Assembly: GCF_002218085.1 (NCBI RefSeq)
Contig: NZ_BDUC01000006.1
Location: 496,001-560,000, forward strand
Length of the DNA: 64,000 nt
Source: Tolypothrix sp. NIES-4075
Lineage (GTDB): Bacteria; Cyanobacteriota; Cyanobacteriia; Cyanobacteriales; Nostocaceae
Direction: 5' to 3'
Position numbers and translations under genes: made by a program
Shown: positions 1 to 8,581 of the stretch, one piece after another
Numbering within the stretch: the stretch's first letter is position 1
Layout: each line of letters begins with the position of its first letter
Notes under the pieces: model-generated
The model's database searches: none
Told to the model about the DNA's origin: nothing
Seen by the model: the letters and a program-made list of their open reading frames with translations, nothing else

Positions 1-143
1 GTCAATCAGGAAAATATTTATTTTTTTATTTGTTCGCCATGACACTTTTTTATCTCAGTAAACCTCTCAATGCAAACAAAATTTAATCAACTTTTAGCTT
101 CCAAACTATTTCGCTAAATCAAATTCAATTTTTATTCTAGCTT

Positions 144-1235
144 ATGCAACCTATCGTAAGTATTTGTATACCCACATACAACGGCGCGAAGTATCTTAGG
201 GAATGTCTTGACAGTGTTCTCACTCAGACATTCACTGATTTCGAGGTACTATTAATTGACGATCAATCATCAGACGAAACACTGAGTATAGCCCAGGAGT
301 ACGCCGCAAAAGATTCTCGGATATGCGTGAAACAAAACGAACGTAATCTTGGACTGGTAGGTAACTGGAACCGATGTATTGAGCTTGCACAAGGACAGTG
401 GATTAAATTTGTATTTCAAGATGATTTAATTGCGCCTGAGTGTTTAGAAAAAATGCTGGCTGCAAGTAAGCCTGATAGTTCTATCATTTGTTGCCTTCGC
501 AATTTTATTTTTGAAGCGGGTACGCCTGAAAAGACTCGGCATTTTTTCAAAAATAGGGCATCACTAGAAAAATTATTTCCTGAATCAACAGAAATTTCTG
601 CAAGCGATTATTGTCAAGCTGTACTCAAACAAATAGATGATAACTTCGTTGGTGAGCCAACAGTTGTAATGCTACGTCGTGATGTATTCTATAGATTTGG
701 GACTTTCAATCCCCATTTAATTCAACTTTGTGACTTAGAGTTCTGGACAAGAGTTGCTATTCACACAGGAATGGTTTATGTTCGAGAAACCTTGGCAACA
801 TTTCGCGTGCATAATAATGCGACCACTGCTAAAAACCATTCTGGTCGTCAATATCGAACATCAACATTAGACCCACTAATACTTTTACACGATTGTGCTT
901 TGCATCCTACCTATGCGCCTTTACGAATTGTTGCTACTAATCAGCCGAAATCTTTTGACTTAGTAGCTAGGCTAAGAAAGCAATGTTACTGGGCATGGAG
1001 AGATAGCAAAAAAGATTCAAATTCCCTGGCAGAATGGGAGAAAATGACTCTTCTATATCCTGCAATTTATAAATTTGCGAAACGTGGTCTTATACAACTT
1101 GTCATAAGTGAATTAAGACGACATCTCGGTCATTTAAAGCCGAAAATTAAAAGATTATTTCCAAGTACAAACAAAAAGAGTATATTAACAACCTCAATAT
1201 TATTTATGCTCGTAAAATATTTTATTGTCAATTAG
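144..1235 (+). CDS. Family 2 glycosyltransferase
   Basis: Predicted cytoplasmic inverting glycosyltransferase of the GT-A fold that adds a sugar from a nucleotide-sugar to a growing exopolysaccharide or O-antigen unit. Seen: the GT2 opening with IPTYNG at residues 9-14, the nucleotide-binding DD at 39-40, and QDD at 92-94 as the likely metal-binding DxD equivalent. A basic C-terminal stretch and a short hydrophobic end (about 345-360) suggest membrane association. Length (363 aa) is normal for GT2 enzymes with a C-terminal extension. It ends 11 bases before rfbB, so it is probably co-transcribed with the dTDP-rhamnose genes. The donor and acceptor cannot be told. Whether it is the first gene of its operon is unknown because the window begins just upstream. 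Confidence 0.88.
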   Translation: MQPIVSICIPTYNGAKYLRECLDSVLTQTFTDFEVLLIDDQSSDETLSIAQEYAAKDSRICVKQNERNLGLVGNWNRCIELAQGQWIKFVFQDDLIAPECLEKMLAASKPDSSIICCLRNFIFEAGTPEKTRHFFKNRASLEKLFPESTEISASDYCQAVLKQIDDNFVGEPTVVMLRRDVFYRFGTFNPHLIQLCDLEFWTRVAIHTGMVYVRETLATFRVHNNATTAKNHSGRQYRTSTLDPLILLHDCALHPTYAPLRIVATNQPKSFDLVARLRKQCYWAWRDSKKDSNSLAEWEKMTLLYPAIYKFAKRGLIQLVISELRRHLGHLKPKIKRLFPSTNKKSILTTSILFMLVKYFIVN

Positions 1236-1246
1236 GACGCAGTAAA

Positions 1247-2329
1247 ATGCAAACATTCTTAGTAACAGGTGGCGTTGGTTTTATCGGCTCAAACTTCATC
1301 CTCAAGGCGAGAAAAGAAAAGTGGGCTAACATTATCAATCTAGATAAGCTTACCTACGCCAGCAATCCGGATACTTTAGCTCAATTACAGGACGATCCTG
1401 GATATCATTTTGTCAGGGGAGACATTGGTGATATTGAACTATTGCGAAATCTTCTAGAGCAGCACCAACCAGACGCAATTATCAACTTCGCTGCCGAAAG
1501 CCATGTCGATCGCTCAATTCTCAGTCCCCAAGATTTTATTCAAACAAACGTAGTCGGAACCTTCCAACTACTAGAAGCTAGCAAAGCTTACTGGGAAAAA
1601 TTATCTTTGCAAAAGCGCGAGCAATTCCGTTTCTTGCACGTATCAACAGATGAAGTCTACGGCTCACTAAGTCCAACCGATCCAGCTTTTCGGGAAGATA
1701 CCCCTTATGCTCCTAACAGTCCTTATGCTGCCTCCAAAGCCGGATCTGACCACTTGGTACGAGCTTACTATCACACCTATGGTCTCCCCACTTTAACAAC
1801 CAACTGCTCCAACAACTACGGTCCGCGCCAGTTTCCCGAAAAACTGATTCCCCTGATAATTCTCAATGCTTTAAATGGTAAGCCTTTACCAATATATGGG
1901 GATGGACAAAATGTCCGAGACTGGTTGTATGTTGAAGACCACTGCGACGCTATATACCTGGTTTTGCAACAAAGCCGGCTCGGAGAGACTTACAATATTG
2001 GTGGCAACAACGAGCAAACAAACTTAACAGTCGTTGAAAAAATTTGTGCAATCCTCGATGAATTAGCTCCTAAATCCAACTTCCGCTACTCCTCGTTGAT
2101 TACTTATGTCAAAGACCGCCCCGGTCACGATCGCCGATATGCAATTGATTGCAGTAAAATCAGCAGAGATTTAAACTGGCAACCAAAAGAGAACTTTGAT
2201 AGTGGTTTGTTGAAGACAATTCAGTGGTATCTAGAAAATTCCACTTGGATCGAACAAGTTCAATCAGGCACTTATCAAACTTGGATTGAACAAAACTACA
2301 AAGACAGAAAATTAGCGCGATCGCACTAA
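1247..2329 (+). CDS. rfbB: dTDP-glucose 4,6-dehydratase
   Basis: Second step of dTDP-L-rhamnose synthesis: NAD-dependent conversion of dTDP-glucose to dTDP-4-keto-6-deoxyglucose. Seen: N-terminal Rossmann motif TGGVGFIG (residues 7-14), the extended-SDR catalytic triad context STDEVYG (133-139, with the Thr-Asp-Glu of this family), and YAASK (160-164). Length 360 aa is typical. It sits directly before rfbA, rfbC and rfbD, so the full four-gene pathway is present in order B-A-C-D with tight spacing. Assignment is firm from family motifs and context. Confidence 0.96.
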   Translation: MQTFLVTGGVGFIGSNFILKARKEKWANIINLDKLTYASNPDTLAQLQDDPGYHFVRGDIGDIELLRNLLEQHQPDAIINFAAESHVDRSILSPQDFIQTNVVGTFQLLEASKAYWEKLSLQKREQFRFLHVSTDEVYGSLSPTDPAFREDTPYAPNSPYAASKAGSDHLVRAYYHTYGLPTLTTNCSNNYGPRQFPEKLIPLIILNALNGKPLPIYGDGQNVRDWLYVEDHCDAIYLVLQQSRLGETYNIGGNNEQTNLTVVEKICAILDELAPKSNFRYSSLITYVKDRPGHDRRYAIDCSKISRDLNWQPKENFDSGLLKTIQWYLENSTWIEQVQSGTYQTWIEQNYKDRKLARSH

Positions 2330-2359
2330 CAACTATCCGAACCAATTGAGGAGTTTACC

Positions 2360-3319
2360 ATGAAAGGCATTATTCTAGCAGGCGGTTCTGGTACACGGCT
2401 ATACCCTCTGACCCAGGTGGTTAGCAAACAGCTAATGCCTGTGTACGATAAGCCGATGATCTACTACCCCTTGTCCACTCTCATGTTAGCTGGGATTCGT
2501 GAAATCCTGATTATCTCTACACCCGACCACCTGCCGCTGTTTCAGCAACTTTTGCAGGATGGTAGCCAGTGGGGTCTTAAGTTTAGCTATGTTGAGCAAC
2601 CGCGACCTGAAGGCTTGGCACAGGCTTTCATTTTGGGTAAAGATTTTATCGGTAATGACCCCGTATGCCTAGTTTTAGGCGATAACCTCTTCTATGGACA
2701 TGGTTTAGTTGAAGTGTTAGCTCGTGCGGCTCAGTTGCGTGAAGGCGCACTCATTTTCGGTTATCGGGTAGCTGAACCTCAGCACTACGGAGTAGTCGAA
2801 TTTGATACCACGGGGCAAGTAGTCAGTTTGGAAGAGAAGCCCAGCATTCCCAAATCTAATTATGCCGTGCCCGGTATTTATTTCTACGATTCTCAGGTTT
2901 GTGAAATTGCGGCACAACTCAAACCCTCAGACCGCAATGAGTTAGAAATTACCGACTTAAGCCGAGTTTATCTGCGTCAAAAACAACTGAAAGTAGAGCT
3001 TTTAGGCAGAGGTTACGCTTGGTTGGACACGGGAACTCATGAATCCCTGCATCAAGCTGCTAGCTTTATTCAAACCCTAGAACAACGACAAGGTTTCAAA
3101 ATAGCTTGCATCGAAGAAATTGCCTACCGCCAAGGATATATCGATGCAGATCAACTGTATCAACTTGCTAAACCATTGGCAAAAAGTGGCTATGGACGCT
3201 ACTTAATGAACATCATCAATAGTGATACCCATACTGCTCAGGTTCAGCAGCTCGATTGGGTTAGTTCAGCGAATGGCTTCAAGCAGGAATTTGCAGAAAT
3301 CAAGGGAGTAGCACTGTGA
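2360..3319 (+). CDS. rfbA: Glucose-1-phosphate thymidylyltransferase
   Basis: First step of dTDP-rhamnose synthesis: joins dTTP and glucose-1-phosphate to give dTDP-glucose. Seen: signature GGSGTRLYPLT at residues 8-18, followed by the conserved SKQLMPVYDKPMIYYPLS region, and the LGDN motif near residue 107. An AGGAG ribosome site (bases 2348-2353 region) precedes the ATG. At 319 aa it is about 25 residues longer than the usual enzyme, with an extra C-terminal tail of no recognised function. The stop overlaps the start of rfbC by four bases (GTG start at 3316), which points to translational coupling. Confidence 0.96.
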   Translation: MKGIILAGGSGTRLYPLTQVVSKQLMPVYDKPMIYYPLSTLMLAGIREILIISTPDHLPLFQQLLQDGSQWGLKFSYVEQPRPEGLAQAFILGKDFIGNDPVCLVLGDNLFYGHGLVEVLARAAQLREGALIFGYRVAEPQHYGVVEFDTTGQVVSLEEKPSIPKSNYAVPGIYFYDSQVCEIAAQLKPSDRNELEITDLSRVYLRQKQLKVELLGRGYAWLDTGTHESLHQAASFIQTLEQRQGFKIACIEEIAYRQGYIDADQLYQLAKPLAKSGYGRYLMNIINSDTHTAQVQQLDWVSSANGFKQEFAEIKGVAL

Positions 3320-3861
3320 AGATTATAGAAACTGAAATTCCCGATGTAGTGGTAATTGAACCGCGAGTTTTTGAAGATGAGCGTGGCTTTTTTTGCGAAA
3401 GCTACAATGAGCGAGTTTTGCAAGAAAAGGCAAATATTGTTGAGCGCTTCGTCCAAGACAATCATTCTCGTTCAGCTAAAAATGTACTACGCGGTCTGCA
3501 CTATCAAATCAAGCAATCTCAAGGCAAATTAGTCAGAGTTGTGGCGGGAGAAATTTTTGATGTAGCCGTAGATTTAAGGGCTAGTTCAAAATACTTCGGT
3601 CAATGGATCGGCGTTAATTTAAATGCGAAAAACAAACAGCAACTTTGGATACCTGCGGGATTTGCTCACGGCTTCGTAGTGGTTTCAGAATATGCAGAGG
3701 TTCTTTACAAAACTACAGACTACTACGCGCCACAGTATGAACGTAGTTTACTTTGGAGCGATCCTGATTTAGCGATCGCATGGCCCCTCGAAGTAGAACC
3801 AACTGTCTCTGCTAAAGACCGAGCAGGTAAGCTACTGAAAGAGGCGGAGGTGTTTGCATGA
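3316..3861 (+). CDS. rfbC: dTDP-4-dehydrorhamnose 3,5-epimerase
   Basis: Epimerises C3 and C5 of dTDP-4-keto-6-deoxyglucose in rhamnose synthesis. Seen: cupin-type RmlC features, DERGFF at 21-26, RGLHYQ at 59-64 with the catalytic His62, and the WIPAGFAHGF stretch around 111-121. Length 181 aa is typical. It begins with GTG, overlaps rfbA by four bases, and its own stop overlaps the rfbD start by four bases, so rfbA-C-D form one translationally coupled block. Confidence 0.96.
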   Translation: MKIIETEIPDVVVIEPRVFEDERGFFCESYNERVLQEKANIVERFVQDNHSRSAKNVLRGLHYQIKQSQGKLVRVVAGEIFDVAVDLRASSKYFGQWIGVNLNAKNKQQLWIPAGFAHGFVVVSEYAEVLYKTTDYYAPQYERSLLWSDPDLAIAWPLEVEPTVSAKDRAGKLLKEAEVFA

Positions 3862-4754
3862 CTAGAATACTCCTCACAGGTAGCACAGGTCAAGTCGGTT
3901 GGGAACTGCAACGAACCTTGATGACTCTTGGTGAAGTCATTACAGCAGGACGTGAATCCTCCTCAGGTCTACACATGGATCTGTCTAATCCTGACACCAT
4001 TCGTTACGTAATTCGTGAAGTTCAGCCTGACTTAATTGTTAACCCAGCTGCATATACTGCTGTGGATAAGGCAGAAACTGAGCCGGAATTGGCAATGGCT
4101 GTTAATGGAACAGCACCCGGTGTAATTGCAGAGGAAGCAAAGCTGCTAGGTGCAGGAGTTATTCATTATTCCACAGATTATGTATTTAACGGTAATCAGC
4201 CAACACCTTACACAGAGGAAAATGAGCCTGATCCAGAAAATATTTACGGCAAAACAAAACTAGCTGGAGAAAAAGCAATTCAAGCAGTCGATGTACCTCA
4301 TTTAATTCTGAGAACGAGTTGGGTCTATGGTTTAAGAGGTAAAAACTTCCTGCTAACGATGCTGAAATTGGCACGGGAACGCGAAGAACTAAAAGTTGTA
4401 AATGACCAAGTAGGAGCGCCAACTTGGAGCCGAATGATTGCTGAATCTACAGCACAAATTCTATCTCAAAGCACACAGGATCTAATTGGTTTTTTGAGCA
4501 GTAACAGTGGGATATATCATCTAACAGCTACGGGTCAGACTAGTTGGTATGGCTTTGCAAAAGCAATTTTTGAGTATGACCCCAACCCCAGCGAACAGAA
4601 GCTAAAAAATCTGCTGGCAATCCCTTCAGAACAGTATCCAACACCAGCGAAAAGACCAGCTTATTCATCATTAGATACTCAGAAAATTTCTCATACGTTT
4701 GGGTTAACTTTGCCTAGCTGGCAAAGAAATTTAGAGTTGGTGCTTGATTCGTAA
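3858..4754 (+). CDS. rfbD: dTDP-4-dehydrorhamnose reductase
   Basis: Final step of dTDP-L-rhamnose synthesis, NAD(P)H reduction of the 4-keto group. Seen: Rossmann motif GSTGQVG (8-14), STDYVFNG motif in the middle, and the active-site YGKTK near residue 127. At 298 aa it is normal length. It closes the rfbBACD block; the next gene lies 600 bases downstream, so this is the probable 3' end of a transcription unit, although no clear intrinsic terminator was seen. Confidence 0.95.
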   Translation: MTRILLTGSTGQVGWELQRTLMTLGEVITAGRESSSGLHMDLSNPDTIRYVIREVQPDLIVNPAAYTAVDKAETEPELAMAVNGTAPGVIAEEAKLLGAGVIHYSTDYVFNGNQPTPYTEENEPDPENIYGKTKLAGEKAIQAVDVPHLILRTSWVYGLRGKNFLLTMLKLAREREELKVVNDQVGAPTWSRMIAESTAQILSQSTQDLIGFLSSNSGIYHLTATGQTSWYGFAKAIFEYDPNPSEQKLKNLLAIPSEQYPTPAKRPAYSSLDTQKISHTFGLTLPSWQRNLELVLDS

Positions 4755-5356
4755 AGTTCATAACCAATTGATGACAACCAATTCTTTTTCTAACAAAAAA
4801 TAATTGTTAGTGGTGCTAGGACAGTTAGTCTTTATTAGCGATCGCTTTGCGTAGAATAATAGCGATCGCTCTGCGTAGAATAACTCTTTGGAGTTACAAG
4901 CAGCTCGTTACACTGAACTTTACCACCCAACTTTACAAAAACTTCACACAAATTGTATACAATCTCTGACGATTAATCCTGATTCTTCTATAAGTGACAG
5001 AAGATTCCAGTAGGAACACGCAAATAAATCGGCTACTTTATCGTCATGAAAAAATAGTCCGGCAATTTGAAACAACCCAAGCATGATGAGTGTTATACCC
5101 CTGTTGACAACGGCGATCGCGCTTTGCGAAGTCTGTATCAAGTCTGGTAAATCAATCAGAACAAGCATTAGTTATGTAAGGAAACAATCTAGGGGGGGCT
5201 AACTGAAAATCAATGCGAAGCAATTTTCCCTATTCATACAGAAAGTTCTATTAGTAGTTTGTTTTGTTAGAGTGAGCGACTGTTACAGATTAGAAAATCA
5301 AGTAATCATGTCGATTAGTTAAGTTTAGATTGTTTTGAAAGCAAAACCGAGTAATT
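4755..5356. other. Intergenic region with tandem HIP1-containing repeat
   Basis: About 600 bases without a supportable gene. It contains a 24-base direct tandem duplication (4837-4860 and 4861-4884, one or two mismatches), each copy starting with AGCGATCGCT. Another GCGATCGC-containing repeat piece lies near 5112. A 74-codon minus-strand frame (4944-5168) has no clear ribosome site and no recognised family, so it is not called. The promoter of the downstream HAD-like gene is probably in the last 150 bases. Confidence 0.5.
4837..4884. repeat. 24-base tandem duplication containing HIP1
   Basis: Two adjacent copies of a 24-base unit (AGCGATCGCTYTGCGTAGAA plus four bases), each holding the GCGATCGC palindrome. 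It looks like slippage duplication of a dispersed cyanobacterial palindromic repeat. Confidence 0.75.
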
Positions 5357-7387
5357 ATGGTCACAAAAATCTACTCATTCGACGTATTTGAGACATGTTT
5401 AGTTCGGGTTTGGGCAAAACCAACAGACTTATTTTGGGAATTGGGAGAACAACTAAGGCAACAAAAACTAACCGAGATATCAGCAGATTCTTGGCAGCAG
5501 ATGCGGATAAAAGCAGAAACCGCAGCCAGAGAAATATCGAAAACCGGAGAAGTAAGCGTAGAACAAATCTACCAACAATTAGCTCGTTTGTTGGGTTGGT
5601 CAACAACTCAAACTGAACAAGCTATGCACAAAGAAATTGCATTAGAGTTAGCTTCTTTGCGTCCCGTACCTGCCATTCAAAAAAGAATACAAGCACTACA
5701 GCAAGCAAATCAGCGGCTCATCTACATGTCAGATATGTATTTATCTGAAGAAACGATTAAGACTTTCCTCAAAGAAAATAATGTCTGGGCAGCGGGTAGC
5801 AGTTTGTATGTCTCATCCGAAATAGGGGTGAGCAAGTCAAATGGTAAATTATTTCCACATTGCCTGGGACAGGAATCAGTCAAAGCATCCCAGTTAAACC
5901 ATATTGGAGACAACTTGCACTCCGATGTGAAAATGGCGAAAAAACAGGGAGTTAAAGTTGAACCTATTTCGCAAACCCACCTAAATCGATACGAACAACT
6001 GATTGCAAATGATGACGAGCTACCTTTGCGATTTCGCTCGTTGCTAGCGGGTGCAAGCAGACTTACCCGTTTGCAGTCTCAAGAAACGAGTGCTGACAAA
6101 CAAGTTATTTGGGACACAACAGCGAGTGCGATCGCTCCAATTTTGTTCGGTTTCGTTCACTGGTGCTTAGTAGAAGCGCAAAAAAAAGGAATTCAAAGAC
6201 TATACTTTGTTGCCAGAGATGGGCAAATATTGCAAAAAATTGCTCAAGTTATCTCCCAGAAGTGGGGATATACAATTGAATGCTGCTACTTATATGGTTC
6301 TCGTCAAGCATGGCATCTGCCTGCTCTCCTAGAGATTGGGGAAGTTGAGCTTTCCTGGATATTGGATGGCATTGATTCTTTATCAAATTTTATATCAATT
6401 CGTTCCATTTGTGACCGGGTTAACATATCACCAGAGCAAATTAAAGATATCCTCAGTCGCTATAATTTTCCTGCTGAGAAATGGGATGTTAATCTTCAGC
6501 AGCACGAACGTGAATTATTGAGGCAAATTGTTACTGAAAAAGAAGTTACTAAACTTATCATCTCAACTGCTGCTATTTATCGCGAGAAGGTCATCGGCTA
6601 CTTCTGTCAGGAAGGGCTAAACGATGGAGTTCCCTTTGGTTTTGTGGATGTTGGCTGGAGTGGAAACATACAACGTTCTTTTAGTAGATTACTGGGCATT
6701 GCTGGTCTCTATCCTGAGTCTGGTGTCTGTGGTTTTTACTTTGCCTTGGGAAATCCGGTTAAGCCATTTCAAAAAGATCGTTTACTAGCTTATTTCTATG
6801 ATGTAGACAAAGATTACGATTTCTTTTTTCCCTGTAAGTACAGATGCTTGTTTGAGCTTTTTACAGCGGCAGATCATGGTAGCACGAAGAGCTACCAGCA
6901 ATGCGGTGAACAGTATATTCCCGTACTTCGTTCCCCAACAAACGAAAAAGCGATTAATTGGGGGTTATATGTGCTGCAACGTGCCGCTGTTGAATTTGCA
7001 CAGCAAATCACGACTAACCTGAGTGAGCAAGAATGTACAACTAATTTTTTCCTAAAAGCTACTCAAATTTTGGCAAAAGAACTTATCTTAAATCCTTCCT
7101 TTCAGGAAGCGCAAGTGTTTGGCTCATTTGTCATGTCTGGAGATCAAACTGAACATTCCTTCTATCAACTCGCGCCAATTTACAGTTTAGCTGACTGGTG
7201 CAGACTACTGCTTTATAGTAGGCATCCACATAGAGATACCTGGTTTCCTGCTTCAGTTGCCAGAGGTAACCCGATTGTGAGAACACTTCTAGGAACAAGG
7301 AAACTCAACATGATTCTTCAAATCAGGAGAAAATTACTCGAACGCAAGCATACTGATTTAACAAAACAAGTAAGTCAACCTACTTAA
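5357..7387 (+). CDS. HAD-superfamily two-domain protein of polysaccharide loci
   Basis: N-terminal HAD-type hydrolase domain (about residues 1-215) joined to a second domain (about 235-640) that I do not recognise. Seen: motif I FDVFET with candidate nucleophile Asp9, motif II YMSDMY near residue 122, and motif III GDNLHSD near 191-197, in the right order for a phosphatase. The C-terminal part carries the conserved-looking LYFVARDG near residue 283. Large proteins with this layout (COG5610-like, predicted HAD hydrolases) are known in capsule and O-antigen loci; the exact substrate is unknown. Here it stands between the rhamnose block and a glycosyltransferase-glf pair. A sugar-phosphate or lipid-linked intermediate is a plausible substrate, but that is inference. 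Confidence 0.75.
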   Translation: MVTKIYSFDVFETCLVRVWAKPTDLFWELGEQLRQQKLTEISADSWQQMRIKAETAAREISKTGEVSVEQIYQQLARLLGWSTTQTEQAMHKEIALELASLRPVPAIQKRIQALQQANQRLIYMSDMYLSEETIKTFLKENNVWAAGSSLYVSSEIGVSKSNGKLFPHCLGQESVKASQLNHIGDNLHSDVKMAKKQGVKVEPISQTHLNRYEQLIANDDELPLRFRSLLAGASRLTRLQSQETSADKQVIWDTTASAIAPILFGFVHWCLVEAQKKGIQRLYFVARDGQILQKIAQVISQKWGYTIECCYLYGSRQAWHLPALLEIGEVELSWILDGIDSLSNFISIRSICDRVNISPEQIKDILSRYNFPAEKWDVNLQQHERELLRQIVTEKEVTKLIISTAAIYREKVIGYFCQEGLNDGVPFGFVDVGWSGNIQRSFSRLLGIAGLYPESGVCGFYFALGNPVKPFQKDRLLAYFYDVDKDYDFFFPCKYRCLFELFTAADHGSTKSYQQCGEQYIPVLRSPTNEKAINWGLYVLQRAAVEFAQQITTNLSEQECTTNFFLKATQILAKELILNPSFQEAQVFGSFVMSGDQTEHSFYQLAPIYSLADWCRLLLYSRHPHRDTWFPASVARGNPIVRTLLGTRKLNMILQIRRKLLERKHTDLTKQVSQPT

Positions 7388-7552
7388 CTTTAGTTTGAAC
7401 TATCGTTTTCTCAGAAAATGAGTGTATTTCATCTACTTTTAGGGGTACATAGTCCGGTTAAACACCAGTCTTGTAGGTTGAACGAATTCAAACCCGGACT
7501 ATGAATTTTTCAGTCGGCGAAGACTTTTTAGTGAAAAGCAGGATAGGAAGAC

Positions 7553-8581
7553 ATGATAGATAAAATAGATGTAAAAAATATACTAAACCTTGGCAAGTGG
7601 TCGTCGCAGGTAGTGTCCACAGCAGGTGGTAATTTGCACAAAAAGAGCATTGAGTGGCTAAATTTTAGTGGGACTCATACATTTATTGATAGAAGTAAGG
7701 GAAGCGATCGCCTGTTGATTGTGCTTGCTGGTTACAAAAGTTTTCTGTATCCACTAACTCTGGCTAGAGTTGTTAAGTTTGCCCCACCAGATATTGATGT
7801 CTGTATCGTCTCCTCTGGATTGTATTCTCAAGAACTGGCTGAAATGTCAGCAGTTAATAACTGGTCTTATCTGTACACAAAAACTAACAAGGTTTCACTA
7901 GTTCAAAATCTGGCGATCGCCAAGCATACACAAGCTAAGTGGATATATAAAATAGACGAGGATATTTTTATATCCGAAAACTTTTTTGAACGACTCTTAG
8001 AAGGATATTTATATGTTAAAAAAGAGGGGTTATACGACCCAGGTTTTTGTGCCCCCCTACTGAATGTTAACGGCTACTCATACATCAGCTTTCTTAAACT
8101 TATCGGTGCTGAGGATGAATACAAAGCTAAATTTGGCGAATTCAAATATGCAGCTAGCGGCATCAAGGCTTCTGATGATGGAGAAGCAGCCAAATACTTA
8201 TGGAAAAAGAGTCTGCCATTTGATAAAGTAGCGCAATACATCGCCTCTCACCCTTTCAAATACTCACCATCACCGCATCGTTTCAGCATTGGCGCCATTC
8301 TTTTTGAAAAAGAATTTTGGCAAGAAATAGGTGGCTTCAGAACTCCATTAAAACAAGGTGGGTTGGGCATGGATGAAGCATATTTATGTAAAGACTGTAT
8401 ACAACTGTCGAGAACAATGATTGTTATTCACAACGTGTTTGCTGGACATTTTTCATTCGGACCGCAAACACCTGCGATGAAAGAGTATTTACCAGAAATA
8501 TACTCTCAACTTTCCTTGGAACCTCAACTTTCCTTAGAACCTCAACTTTCCTTACAAGGGAGTGTAAACCATGAAATTTGA
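7553..8581 (+). CDS. Putative GT-A-fold glycosyltransferase
   Basis: A 342-residue protein with glycosyltransferase-like features but no close family I can name. Seen: an N-terminal Rossmann-like half followed by KIDEDIFIS near residues 138-146, an acidic DxD-like motif; GGLGMDEAYLCKD near 275-288 resembles the catalytic acidic segment of GT-A enzymes. The last 25 residues are an obvious internal repeat (QLSLEP three times), absent from typical enzymes. Its stop lies inside the start of glf (11-base overlap), so the pair is translationally coupled, which suggests a galactofuranose-related transfer step; that link is inferred from context only. Confidence 0.65.
   Translation: MIDKIDVKNILNLGKWSSQVVSTAGGNLHKKSIEWLNFSGTHTFIDRSKGSDRLLIVLAGYKSFLYPLTLARVVKFAPPDIDVCIVSSGLYSQELAEMSAVNNWSYLYTKTNKVSLVQNLAIAKHTQAKWIYKIDEDIFISENFFERLLEGYLYVKKEGLYDPGFCAPLLNVNGYSYISFLKLIGAEDEYKAKFGEFKYAASGIKASDDGEAAKYLWKKSLPFDKVAQYIASHPFKYSPSPHRFSIGAILFEKEFWQEIGGFRTPLKQGGLGMDEAYLCKDCIQLSRTMIVIHNVFAGHFSFGPQTPAMKEYLPEIYSQLSLEPQLSLEPQLSLQGSVNHEI
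8505..8558 (+). repeat. Three 18-base tandem repeats inside a coding region
   Basis: Three consecutive copies of an 18-base unit beginning CTCAACTTTCCTT, in frame, encoding the QLSLEP hexapeptide repeat at the C-terminus of the preceding glycosyltransferase. Copies differ by one to three bases. Confidence 0.85.

Noticed and set aside
4944..5168. 74-codon minus-strand frame after rfbD
   Set aside because: No ribosome site, no recognised domain, and it crosses repeat sequence; chance frame more likely.
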